Under the pieces are notes generated by a model. It made no database searches. It was not told the origin of the DNA and saw only the letters and a program-made list of their open reading frames with translations. This document shows, one piece after another, positions 9,980 through 21,729 of a DNA stretch of 64,000 nt. Each line of letters starts with the position of its first letter. The first letter of the stretch is position 1. A program made the translations under genes and the position numbers. Source of the DNA: Verpa conica (Eukaryota > Ascomycota > Pezizomycetes > Pezizales > Morchellaceae); the NCBI GenBank assembly GCA_033030425.1, contig JAUFSD010000001.1, positions 1 to 64,000 of the forward strand. The letters are read 5' to 3'.

Positions 9980-11815
9980 CTTTGACCATTCTCTATAGCT
10001 ACACTCTCACCCTCTGCATCCATACCGCTGTCCACCCCAGCATCGCCTGCGAATGCAGCGACCTCAAGCGTCTCCTTCAGAAAGTCTACTTCTTCATCAC
10101 CATCGTCTTTCGTCTTCCCCGGCAGGATCGCGCTGAGCGCATACGGACAGTTGCGTGAAGCAAAGATGCTACATGAGCTATTGTATAAGCATCTTGAGAT
10201 CGAGGGAGAGAACACTCCTTATGGTAATGAGAGGGTTTCGTGCGGGTGTAAGGGAATCAGTTTTTCCAGGGATATTGACGGGACAGGGACTACTAGAGAT
10301 GGTGAGGTGGGTTTATAGAGCCTAGTTTGAATGAGAAGAAGTAAATTGCAGATAAGGGGGATACAGAGGGTTTAGGAAAGACGATTGTGTGTTTACGCGC
10401 AGGGCGGATGATAGCACAGTGTTAAGTAGGTGGATATGCAATCTGCCAACCACAATACTGGAGGTACATATGCTCTTTGCAGGAATCATGTACATGTTCT
10501 TGTGGCATAAACGGCTAGATATTGTGGGGCCAATTACGCTGATTAAGGACCCGAATCTAGCAGCTATATTATCTGTGTCATGCGACGACTACCACACTAT
10601 TGATTTCGAGATATACCCGGAATATAGAGCCAGAGCAGAGGATAGGAATGCAGAGGTATCTCGAGAGTCTGGGGCTTTGTTAGTGAAGGGATTCATGGCG
10701 AACCAGCTGGTATCCGGCACCACGCCGGCTGATCCCATCACGTTACGCCCGCCGAAACCTAGAACTTTACCGATGGATTAAATCATAGTAGATCCGCAGG
10801 AATCCGGATCCATGCTGGACGACCAAACCTCAGGGGTCAAAGCCTTTACTACACCTGCATTCTTTTATGTTAGTAGTGACTCGGGGACCAATCGAAAGAG
10901 ATTCTCGGGGCGGAGTGTGAAGGCGGCTATCTTTACTCTCGTGACCGTCGAAGAGACTTTACCCCTGTTTGGACTCTAAGTCGACTTGTATCATAGTCTT
11001 GTGTATTATCCCAACGTATAAACAGAGAATGCCGCAAAATGAAGGAACACGGATCAGGAATGATTACCATCCTTCATGGAGAAAAGCTTGTCCTTGAAGG
11101 CGGGTATCCCGTTGCTTTCAACATTGACCCTCCAACCGGAACCCGGCCACCCCTATTTCTAAAATCTAACGATCTCTCTATCCTCCAACAGGTAGCGGAA
11201 GCAGCACGCAGCGGACAGTACCAAAAGTATTTTAGACAGTTAACATCCGGTAACTTTGCCTTGTATACGCCTTACACTGACATGTTGAGATATCACCCAG
11301 TAGTAGCCTTAGAGAGGCCGGCACATGGGCTGGCGGGATAGACTTTCTATCTAAAATGGATTTCGCTGCCATATCATTGGTTTTTGCTATTTGTTTTTTA
11401 TTCTCGACAGTGCTGGTCATACGACTGCGTGGAACAGCTACTTTCCAACCCCTTCGGATCGATGCATATGGAGAACATGCTGTATTATGATCAGCTTACC
11501 AACATTAACCTTCTGCATCAACCCCGAAATCTCAACGCGGAGGAAACATGGAAAAAAGTTGCCTGAAGACAGGGAACAGTTTCTCCGCAGTGGTGATATA
11601 CCTGTACATAAAACGTTCTTGCATGCTGACCCGTAGTTCTGGGAAGTGAATTGCACGGTTTTGGTATTCCCTTATATTGTTTAGGGCTACTGCTAGGTTA
11701 TTTATTATTGTCGAGGCATTTGCGAGTCTTAGGGCTATGCCGGGGTGTATTTGAGACAGTTGGCTAGGAAGGCATCTAGGCACATGCGGGGTAGATATTA
11801 GGGAGTGTTTAGTGA
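9980..11815 (+). pseudogene. Decayed fungal multi-pass membrane protein gene
   Basis: Separated coding pieces in the same order and strand resemble one hypothetical membrane-protein family common in Ascomycota. The family resemblance is from memory and was not searched. Near 9996-10150 there is LYSYTLTLCIHTAVHPSI followed by a helical stretch. At 10389-10781 there is LPTTILEVHMLFAGIMYMFL with WHKRLDI. At 10782-10976 there is a continuation after an in-frame TAA. At 11039-11341 there is a segment beginning MITILHGEK. At 11391-11560 there is TTAWNSYFPTPSDRCIWR, and near 11690-11750 RLFIIVEAFASLRAMPG followed at once by a stop or frameshift. Multiple stops (after LPMD, FGL and PGCI) and frame changes indicate loss of function. 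The minus-strand open frame at 9943-10215 is the shadow of the first piece. Confidence 0.55.
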
Positions 11816-12076
11816 ACAGTTACATTAGCTGGTCCTTATAGGGTTAGGGTTATACAAACCCCGTTTCCGAGATTTATGTCCCTTACCCAGTTATAATATA
11901 ACTATTACACATTTGACCATTTCAAATCATATCGTGATATCTAATTGCTGGGGTGAAACCAAATATTGTCAGGTATCAAGCCTCCAGACAATATTTAAGT
12001 ACAACAAAGTCTTATAGGTACCTGGATGACTAAGGGCATTTTTGCTGAATAATCAGCCTACTCTAACCACAAGACA

Positions 12077-13515
12077 ATGCGCGGTGCACACATCAACTCA
12101 ATGGATAACGTCCCCTCGCCCTCGCTGCCACCCTCCTCTCCTCCTCCACCCTTCTCCTCCCCCCCACCACCTTTCTCTCCCCCACCACCTCTCTCCCCCC
12201 CACCACCTCTCTCCCCCCCACCTCCCTCCTCTCCCCCTCCAGCGCCCTCGTCTCCCCCTGCCATCCTCCGCAGGCTCCAGTTCCCCCGTCCCAGCTGGCA
12301 CAGCCACGATCACCTATTCCGAAAAATCAAAAGCTTTCTCCATTACGGATACTTTTTTGATTCGGAAGACCTTGTTATTCCTCTCATCTGTTGTGGTGGT
12401 GGTGCATTTTCTGCCTTCCAGGATGAGTTGCAGAATCACAGAATCTTGACTGAAGCGGAGGCTGTCTCCCTGAAGTGAGTTTCTACCCGCTACACCGTAT
12501 CGCCCGCGTATACTTAATTACTTTCATGCAGGTACGATTTCGACCCAGACTCAACAACCCTCACGATTCACTGCATTTGCACACCAGTTCACGATGCCAT
12601 AATACACCTTGTCATCTTCATGAAGGAGGAGATGATCTCCCGTGGCTTTCTAGCCGGCAGCGAGATTAAGAATGTGTGCCATATATTCGGCACAAGCGTT
12701 GTTCTACCAAGGCCTCCTCAATCCCCAGAAGACGCCCAAGGTAAGTCAAGGGAATCAACAAGCGTAGCAACGCCGGATGCTGCATTCGTCTTCGCCGACC
12801 TGACAGGTCTAAACCGGAAGTCCATCCTCTTCCCTCAGGTTATATTTGAGGTGGCTGTCTCGCAGAGTTATGAGTCCGTCGTTGAGAATGCTAGACAGTG
12901 GTTGCTCAGGGGGCTGGGGTTTATCAAAGTTGTCGTTGTCATCAAGTTATACGAGAATGAGCAGGAATCGGAGAATATTGACCCTAAAGACCCTAGCTCC
13001 GGACTAGATGAGCAGTGTCCGGTGGAGGAGAGTGAACCGGATAAGCATTGTGCGGAGGATGTGAATCGTAGTAGCGATCATGTAGACGATGCGGCAAGTT
13101 TACCCCCACAGCTATACTCATCCGGCACCCCCGATACCGAGGGGTTGCTTGCTGAAGAGGCGACACCGGCCAGCGCAATATCCGGGTTTATGGAGGTATA
13201 CCGCTACAACGAGGCGACAAAGTCCGTTTTCAAAGACGGCGATCGATTTGTAAGTAGCCCTGTTCTACTAGTCTACATTCCCTCTTACGACTAACATCCG
13301 CTACCAAGTAGGATATATTTGCTACTGATATTGGTCCTGCAATCAAGATCAAAGACCTTCTCCCTAGCGACTACATCACTGGCAACGACAATCGTTCATA
13401 TACTATCCCACTCCCTATCTACCGTCAATATATCAAGGTCGGCAGTCAGCTCGCGCGGGTCCGTAAAGCGTTAGAAGACAAAAGGGTGGGGAAGGGTATT
13501 GATCACAACAAGTAG
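12077..13515 (+). CDS. Proline-rich protein with Uma2/PD-(D/E)XK-like core (hypothetical)
   Basis: Exons 12077-12474, 12532-13249 and 13312-13515 join in frame (439 aa; introns GTGAGT..GCAG and GTAAGT..GTAG). Residues about 13-65 are a Pro/Ser tract of SPPPP and SLPP units. The core reads FADLTGLNR...PQVIFEVAVSQSYESVVENA, then LLRGLGFIKVVVVIKLYENE. This resembles the E-V...S-Y...A-x-x-W...KVVVxIK pattern in fungal hypotheticals that I associate with Uma2-like PD-(D/E)XK nuclease folds. An acidic linker (about 280-330) and a C-terminal segment ending KGIDHNK follow. The catalytic Asp and Lys are not assignable with confidence, so enzyme activity is only a guess. The gene model itself is well supported by frame continuity over both introns. 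Confidence 0.65.
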
Positions 13516-16094
13516 GTTAGTGCGGAAGAACAGGGAGGTGCGAAACGGTTGAACTATATAGTAGTAGAAATCTAGCTAGAGACTAGCTCAGGCCGGCAAG
13601 CGATGGGATATCACGGGAGTAGTTTTGTCTTGGATGTCCGCCCGTTGGCAGCTTTCCTTTGTTTTATTATTACAGCTAGAGCGTCTATACTGATAATATA
13701 TATTTATCTTTAGTGACTTCTAATTGTTGCAACGTGGATCTAGAGTTTTGAAAAGATTATAGTTGGACCTCAATTGTAGCCCATAGTACACTGATTCGAA
13801 TTCCTCAAAGCTGCACTTCCATCACTCAATCACGATATATAACCTACACAAGCACAACTTAGAATGCACTACGGCAGCTAAGTGCACGTGCGAAAGAGAT
13901 TGTTTCCAGAATGTTGATCAGTGCTCTACCGAGCACTTTTAGGACGTCAGCTGTTAGCAAGCCCTGTATTTAAGCACCTGGAAGACTGTTTCTAGCCTTA
14001 TCTTAGTAATTCTAGCTAAAGAAATTCGTCAACAAGAACTTAGTCTCAATAACAGTGCCCGGTGCAGTTTCTCAAAATTAGCCAAACAATTCTTCTACAA
14101 ACTGAAAGCTATTAACCTACTTGGGTGCATGAGAAGATATTTAGCTGCATCAATACGCCAGATATCACATATACGCCTAGCGAGTCAACCTCAATATATC
14201 TAGTTAGAAAAAGGTTGTTGATTGATTCTCTAAAGTAAGCTATCGATATATCAAAAGAAAAGACCCCTATTCCACAATCCACCTAGATCTAAGAGGACGT
14301 TTACTACTAATTTCCAAGCAAGCAGTTAAAATACTGTCTTCTCTCTATTTCACAATAGATATCGTAGCTACATCTACGATATAGTGACCTATGACTGTTG
14401 AAATTTACAGGGTTCTATATCGAAGAATAAGAAACAGCCATAGAAAAACCCACAATAAACATTCACTAAAGTTTCTTTGCCAAGAACCATGATAGGATAT
14501 GTTTTTCCTTGTGTACGGTTATCATACACAGTATTGGAAACAAGGTAGTCTATCCATTCCTAGAGGTAGACTATGGGTGTTAGGATACATCATTTAAAGT
14601 CAGACGCCCTAATTAGTATAAAGCAAAGATACGTGCTGTAACCCTTACAGGGATTAAAATGCGATATCGCGCAGGCCCTGTGGGGTATTTTTGTGGGGGC
14701 TGTGGATATTACTGGCGGTAACTTAGTCATTAACTTTATCAATAGCGTCTCGATGCTTTTAAGCGCGCGGTATTAAATACTACTGATCGTCTGCATAAAT
14801 TTTAAATCAAGTCATTAAGCTAGATTTCCCTTACGCTAGAAGAGTGTTACAGCTTACATTGACTGAAAACAAATCTTAAGTAGGGTATAATTATCGCTAG
14901 CTGTACCCCAAAGGCACTTTTATCTTTCTGTCAGTGTGCTGCGATAGCGCCATATGACCCTTAGTATATCTAGTGAAATATTCTAGCTAACTAATAGGTA
15001 GTCACGTGCCCAGTGCTACGCGCAAAAAAGAAACTGGGGATAGGGACGAGACCAGTGGGGATTTGCTCGAATACCCACCCTCATGATTAGCAGGAACTTT
15101 GAACGATGACACCGTCAAGATGACAGGTCCCAAGGCCTATGAATAGTATCTAGAAACTCCACCCTCTACTTACACCCTCAAATAAAGAGACTAGATAACG
15201 GGATGGGGATGGAGTTGGGAGAAAACCGGGTGACATCTCGTGGTTCGAGCAATTGCACAACAAATCTAGTTTATTAGCAGCACTAAAGAAGAACAGACCG
15301 TAAAATTTTGTACAGGGATATAAAAAAAGACCCTGCTCCGGCGTTGAGACCCGACCACACTCTTAACAAAGATATTTTGTGGCATATGCATCGATTTAGC
15401 CACCACAAAGCCGAATAATGGACATCCCAGAAGACACAAAAGAATGTGACAAGTAACATAGTGATGCCGCTCAAATGAAGAATAAGCCAGCACAACTCCA
15501 AAAGCTATACAACGAAGAAAAGGGGTGTTGTCATTTATTCTGAGCTTGATGCCGGGACAACTATTTCTCTGGCACTCCCTCGTGTATGCATCAGCGCTAA
15601 ATTCAATATGCATAAATCCCCATACAATTGTATATATATAAGATCATGAAGTTGGAGTCACTGCAGCGAATCCTCTATGAGTTATAATAAGACATTAGAG
15701 TCTGATACCATTCACAAGGCATTCATCACACCCTAATTTATTTAAGCTGCCTCGGCTCCTATTATGTAGAGGCCGCGGTAAAAGATAGGAGAACCTTTAA
15801 ATTACTATAGTGGCGCATGGGACAGCGAATGGGAGACCTAGAATTATTCAGGCAGCCTACTACGGCGTCCTCCGCCGTCAGAACTAGAGCGGTTAGGCAA
15901 CATACCTAGTGCCCCATGCATACGGGGTAGGGCGGCCCGTCCCGCAATGATGTGGGTCGGCGGATAAAGTTGAGTGAGAGCTTACGAGAATATCTGAGCT
16001 TTTACCTATAAGGGAAGGCAAAATCACAAAGTCTTAGAGTTCTACCATACCTCTACCATTTTCTTGATTCCTATTCTTTTCATCCCGTACAGAC
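13516..16094. other. Long AT-rich intergenic region
   Basis: No gene was found over 2.6 kb. A near-perfect palindrome lies at about 14355-14385 (ATATCGTAG...CTACGATAT). At 15220-15250 the sequence ACCGGGTGACATCTCGTGGT resembles the conserved block of the tandem repeat at the left end of the window, so one dispersed copy may lie here. The minus-strand open frame at 15266-15613 shows no family features. Confidence 0.5.
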
Positions 16095-17993
16095 ATGCAG
16101 ACTCACAGTGCGCCCAAAAGTGGGGAAGCTGATAACCATAAAATATACTCTATTCTAGGTGGGGCTGATTCCAAGAGAGCATTTAGCAATGACCGCTGGT
16201 ACTCGGCGTCCTCGCTGGTAGATATCTTTGAGATTAGAGGCTCCAGGGGAGGTATGTACTATTCATGCCGCATGCTTAAGAGTTCTTAGTTTTTATACTT
16301 TGAGGCTTATGGGTTACCTTTGCTAAAGAAATGCGACGCAACTTGTGTGATGATGAAATACGTACACAGCTAAAGGTCAGTACGTGCTCCCTAGATATCT
16401 CTTGTTATTTAATGCTCACGCCAAGAAGAAAGATTCAAGAAACACATATGAGCTAGGAAAAGAGCCAGTACAGACGCGTATTATGTTTGCTCCCTAGCAT
16501 TATTAAACACCTTTGTATTCCAGAACTAACAAAACAATAGCTTCATTGATGAAGTTAAACAGGATATGGATCGCCTCCATGTCACGTCTAACCTCCTACA
16601 AGATATATTCACAACCTACAATATTTCTCCCCGATTCGCGAGCCTCCTCGAGCGGCAGCAAATGCCTGGTCGGGTTGTGCAGTATGACCCCACTAATCAA
16701 AAACCAATCCACCATCGTGAGGAAGCCTCCTGCGGCATTGCAAACTATAACTATTAACAACATCGAAGCGCTAACTCACATCTATTTCTGGTTTTAGAGT
16801 TCTGGTACTCAGCCGTCATCCGCTCAAGAGAACCTGTTCTCTGCTTAGATTCATCTAAGTCAGTTCTAGGCTGGAGGCGGTTCTGTATTTGGGCAGGCCG
16901 TGATCTCTCTGCCGGCGTAACCTCAATCCTGGCCCTGAGATGTCCCGAGAATATAAAACATGAGCTCGTTGCAGCTTTCGCAAATGCAGGGGAGATGGTA
17001 AAGCAGTATCCAATGCTTCTCCATGCATTCTTCGCGCAGGGTGCTCTTTTATTAGCGGATAAATTTTCCGAAAGCTGGGCGGATCCTATTTATAAGTGGG
17101 TAGGTATCAACCCCCCCTATGAACTTGAGTCTCTGCTGGAAGCTCATGGAGTTTCTGGAATCAGATCAGAGCATACATTTTCTAACCTTAATAAACAGGA
17201 GCTAGAGATAAATTATGAAAAAGGTTCTACGGCAGATTTCACGGAGCGAACTCGATCTTTCCTCACTCTTTCGCGTCAAATCACACAAGTAGCTACGGAT
17301 TACGATGTCCTCCTGCCAACCCTTCGGCATCTGAAATCCGAACATGAGTGGATTTGCGCACAATCTCATCTCGGGAGTCATAAATATGACTCGCGTTCTA
17401 GTAAATCAGACTCGGCCCTTGGTGATATCTGGGACGTTTATATTTCGGAGTGCCAGCTCCTACAAACTTATTCAGACTTATACAAAACAAGGACAAAACT
17501 TGGGATCAATGAAGTATAGACCCACTCATTATGACACTTCCTGATACCTGGCTAAGTTGATATAAACTGCTAGTGCTTCGCAATGGTGAGTCAGCGGGAC
17601 TCGGAAGTGAACATTCAAATGGCAACAGAAAGTACACAGATCGCTCGTGCGAGCCAGAAAGATGGAAAATCACTCCGTACCATCCAAATACTTACTACAA
17701 TCTTCCTTCCAGCTTCTTTGTTTAGTGTGAGTTCTAGATTATATTATGGGTAGCTTGCCGCCTAGCGCTAATCTCCCATACAGGGTATCTTCGGTATGGG
17801 CTTCTTCAATACTAGCCTCGATGATAAAGGCAATACCAATTTCTCAATTAGTGGTAATTGGTGGTGGTATCTTGCACTAACTATACCAATGACGACTATA
17901 ATATTGATTAGTATGAGTGGGTTGCAGGCCTATGAAAGGTGGAAAGCAAGTTTGCGGAGAATTAAAGATAGTGAAACGAGCAAGGAAGTTTGA
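16095..17993 (+). CDS. CorA-like Mg2+ transporter family protein
   Basis: The multi-exon gene has exons at 16095-16251, 16329-16375, about 16545/16553-16716, 16798-17513, 17574-17726 and 17784-17993. The last four join cleanly in frame. The acceptor of intron 2 is ambiguous (AATAG at 16544 or AACAG just after), and one small exon might be missed there. The long cytosolic part is helical, typical of fungal CorA-like proteins (DRLHVTSNLLQDIFTTYNIS, SLLERQQMPGRVVQ, EHEWICAQSHL). At the C terminus a helix (VNIQMATESTQIARASQKDG) leads into TM1 (ILTTIFLPASLFSGIFGMGF) and TM2 (WWWYLALTIPMTTIILISM), the two-TM topology of the family. The signature after TM1 is GMG instead of the canonical GMN. Cation transport is inferred from family only. 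Confidence 0.7.
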
Positions 17994-18505
17994 TTATGGT
18001 AGTGATATGTATGTGTACCTAAGTGCTTCTAATTCAATTAGTCTTAAACTACAGACCTCCCATAATTTGTAAAATTTGTCGTGAACAATGCTTTAAGGAA
18101 GAGCGACTAAGGAGGAGTCTTAGGATTTACGGAAAGAACATAGCACGGAGTAATTGAGAACGTGAGACGAACAACCCTAACCCTATAGCTCTCTAAATAA
18201 AATTAAAGACCCTTACCCATCATGGCCCACTTGCTTTAGAGCATCAAAATATACAAATTAATCTCTTTATAGCCAATTCCCATCATCTACCCCTCATCAT
18301 AAGCCCATAATACACCCCTTCTGATCCAAGATTCATGCCAAGACGCACGATTCTTACTGTATAGCGGCCAGTGCTGAATTTTATTGGAGAAAAAGCGGCC
18401 AATCAAGAGTGCCATCAACCCTTTATCTTTCCGAGGGTATCTTGTGTGGCACAAAATGCTCCATCTATCTCCACTACTCCATCCACGCTACCTCCCGCTC
18501 CCAAC

Positions 18506-18995
18506 ATGAAATTCTCACATCTTTCCTTCCTGCTCTTCGTCACATTAGGCAGTGCCGCCCTAAACGACCGATGCGAATACGCGGATGGGGTTACCGGCAT
18601 TTGTGTGAAAACCACGACATGTACGGCCGCCGGTGGCTCATCAGTTAAGCGCCGCTGTCTCTCAGACCCGGTAGACGTCACATGCTGTACTAAGAGCTAT
18701 TGCGGGGCTGGAGGGTGGGGTTCTTGTACATGGCCTGAGGATTGTCCTTGGAATAGATTATCCGGTTAATATTCCACTTCTACCCCTTGTTAATATAGTG
18801 TTGTAAATATGACTTACGTATAATCTCTATTCTTCCCATTGTGGGTGGTGTATAGGTGAATGTCCTGGCCATCTTGATTTTAAATGCTGCATATGGGGTG
18901 AGGGTGGAGTTGCTCGGAGTGAGCTACATACACAGGTAACCTGTGACTTTATAAAAGATTTTCTGACTGGCTACCTGCCCTTTACACAGCCGTGA
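18506..18995 (+). CDS. Small secreted cysteine-rich protein
   Basis: The start MKFSHLSFLLFVTLGSAALN is a clear signal peptide. It is followed by a Cys-rich module with repeated pattern CEYADG..GICVKTTTC, RCLSDPVDVTCCTKSYC and CTWPEDC, then after an intron (18765-18855) CPGHLDFKCCIW. The DPxDVxCC and CPGxxxFxCC words are typical of a disulfide-rich module in fungal secreted proteins. The first exon (18506-18764) is well defined. The second runs to a stop at 18993-18995, but the tail after CCIW has no family features and a further short intron may cut it. A role in secretion, wall binding or host/microbe interaction is plausible but not shown. Confidence 0.6.
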
Positions 18996-19784
18996 TTTTG
19001 AGGCAGCAGTAACTTACTTCTGGTCCGCTAGGGTCTACGAATGGTCGGAAGCCAGTGAGAGGTGAGGAGCGGTAGTGACCTAGAGTGGATACAAGTTATA
19101 GGAAGTAAAACCGGAACTATATGTACATCCAGCTATCATTTTGCTCTAATGTTACTACTTGATCACACAGAAGAAACTTCCTTTTCTGTTCTATAAATAG
19201 TACTATCAACAATCTTGCAAACCATAGCTCCTAAGCCCTAGTAATACCCTGTAGTACTACAAAAAGGTTATAAATCCCTGAATATAGGTCGGAAATCTGT
19301 ATCCTCGGACTTAATACGTAGAATCACAACTCCCCAGTACATATAGATCGGATATTCTTATTCCCCGTGATATTGTGAGCATGTTAAGAGAAATAGTCTT
19401 TGTGGCAACCAAAACCGGCGAAGGCATCATCACCACAGAAACAGGTGGCACGAACACACCCCCGAATTTAAATTCATCATAGTACCACCATTTAAGACCC
19501 CCTATCCAGGTCTAACATGTCCAAAATCCAGTCTATAAGAACCTATTAAGGCACTACTTATCTAATAAGTATATATAGATAGAGAAAGGTGGGAGGACAG
19601 GCTTACTCCATACTGGAATATATATAGATATAGATCGTTTTGTTTTGAATACCAGTAAATTCTGGGTCTCCAGCCTTCGGCCGGATATCCACTTGTAGAA
19701 AAAGATCCCTATTCATCACCGAAAGCTATAGGGTCAACATGATATTCCTATATAGAACTAATCTCCATAGTGAGTATTCTATTA
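18996..19784. other. Intergenic, nothing found
   Basis: AT-rich with stops in all frames; short TATATAGATA repeats near 19565-19635. Confidence 0.4.
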
Positions 19785-20042
19785 TCCCATACACCGGTGT
19801 TGCTGCCCTTTTTCCGTGGGGGCCAAAACCGCGGGTAAGTCAGTAGTGAGAGGCAATGTCCTACTAATGACTTTAGGTGGAAGATTCAATAAATACAGTG
19901 TAAAGATTAAGTTTATTATATTCTATAGAGTTACTATCTAAGTACAAATTGTGCTCTCTGACTTAGTTGCCACTTAATTCACCTAACCCACGCTTTCTGG
20001 CCCCCACACAAAAGGGGCAGCATTTTTCACCGGTGTATGGGA
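19785..20042. mobile_element. MITE-like element, 258 bp, TA target duplication
   Basis: The left end TCCCATACACCGGTG and the inverted right end are identical for 15 bp. After a small indel they continue as GCTGCCC..TTT..GTGGGGGCCA, giving imperfect inverted repeats of about 45 bp. TA dinucleotides flank both ends (19783-19784 and 20043-20044). There is no ORF inside. The ends differ from both MITEs at 9 kb, so this is a third family. Confidence 0.85.
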
Positions 20043-21729
20043 TAGAAGTGAGCGCTGGTGAATAGATGTCCTGGTTTAGCTAGAGACCCAGCGTGGAACT
20101 GTAAAATTCGTGGCTTGAAAGCCCTCCTGGGTACACCTCATAGTACTCCTTCAAAGCCAACAGGGTACAGTGTAAAATGATACTTCCTCTACTAAATCCT
20201 CGGCCCAAAAGTCTATGAGAACCGTAGAGTATGGCGTCCGAACAGGTTTAAAGGAGCACCATGGAATCTTTCCACGATAATTAACTCTTTCCACTTCAGA
20301 AATCACCCGGTAAACATATTTCTTAGGTGCCTTACCTCTTCTACTTTATTAAGACATCTTCCCACCTCCTAAACGACTGCCTGACTTCTGAGTGCATGAA
20401 AGGCAGTCTGAACTGCCAAATAGCAGATTACCCCGGATGTAGAGTAGTTAGGGTAGAGTTATTGGAACGCTAGTGTATAAGTAGATGTGTCGTCATCAAG
20501 AGATAAGAAAGGGGTTCAAGACTGAGACCCGACTCTCTCATCATCAATACAGATAGTAATGAATAGCTATACATACTACGCCAGAGGTTTTTTGTAGTAA
20601 CGATGCTGCCACTATTGTACGAGCAGAGATAGGATGATTATAATAGACCGATGATGGATGGTTTGGTGTAGTCAAAGGAGTGAGGCCTAATGTTACTAGA
20701 TAGTGGTAGGCGGGGTGAGGTGAGGTGAGGTTTGACTCGAAATATACGCATAGAAAATCACTCGGTTGAGCGATTATGTCACCCACTCACCGCCTAGCCG
20801 TTCTAGATGATAATATGACCCATGACATAACGCATTATCCTACATCGTAATTAGGAGGATAACAGTATTGGCAATTATAGGATAAACAACCGTAGGATAG
20901 AGGAAATATCCCGTCTATTTTCAGAGTGATGGCAAGAAGTTTCTATTCCGAAAAGTTAAACATGTATGTATCAACAATAGCGGGATAGATGGGATGCGGT
21001 CTGGTGGATGATGCATTCCCAGTTATAAAGCACTGAGAAACATAACGGTACAGCGGCTCTGCGGGTGTTCCCGTGCACGATAACCGAGCGGGATATTGCT
21101 TCATATGCTATGCGGCGATAGAACCAATCCACATCTTCAGTTCAGACCAGAGCTATCAATGTCCCTGATTCAGGGCTTGTAGTCGCGCAAAGTAAGTATA
21201 ATTTCTACCACTTAGAGGCTTTTACCAAAAATCCACCAAGAATATCCGAGACACGAGTGACAGTTCATGATGTGTTCAATACAGTAGAAGTAAGGCACGT
21301 GTACCAGTCAGGCAAACCCGTGCCCTCAATATATAGATATATCTCCGCTGATCAATATACGCTCTCATGACATATGCTCCCCTCTACTGGTTACTAGATA
21401 TCTTTGCTATGACACCCCATCGTTCAGTGGCATATACCTCCTAGGGCAGACTGCATCTAGATACGGCAGCAGTGAGTGATATCCTATGATACGTGACGAG
21501 TGCACATGCCTCCGAGACCCCGAATTCTAAAGGCGAAAAGGCCATTATCCCTGTGAATCGACTCAGGAGGGCACTGTGACACGAGGCTCGGCCTTTTATC
21601 CAGAAATGCCTGAATAGCATGACCTAAGTTTCGTCGCACATAACCCTACCTCCCTCGTAAACACCGAGACCCTTCTTCCCCTCACTCCCTCCACAGATAC
21701 TCACCCTCCTGTAGCCAAACAAACAAATC
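20043..21729. other. Intergenic, no gene seen
   Basis: No convincing frame. A GGTGA pentamer repeats near 20710. Near 21440-21500 words resembling the 1-1100 repeat (CTAGGGCAGAC, GAGTGATATC) reappear. The last ~130 bp before 21730 are CT-rich (CCCTTCTTCCCCTCACTCCC), as expected for the 5' leader of the next gene. Confidence 0.45.

Noticed and set aside
9943..10215. Minus-strand frame ending GGPSSTMP
   Set aside because: The plus strand here matches the first segment of the decayed membrane protein; the minus frame is its complement.
15266..15613. Minus-strand frame of 115 codons
   Set aside because: Isolated in an AT-rich desert, no domain pattern and no splice partners.
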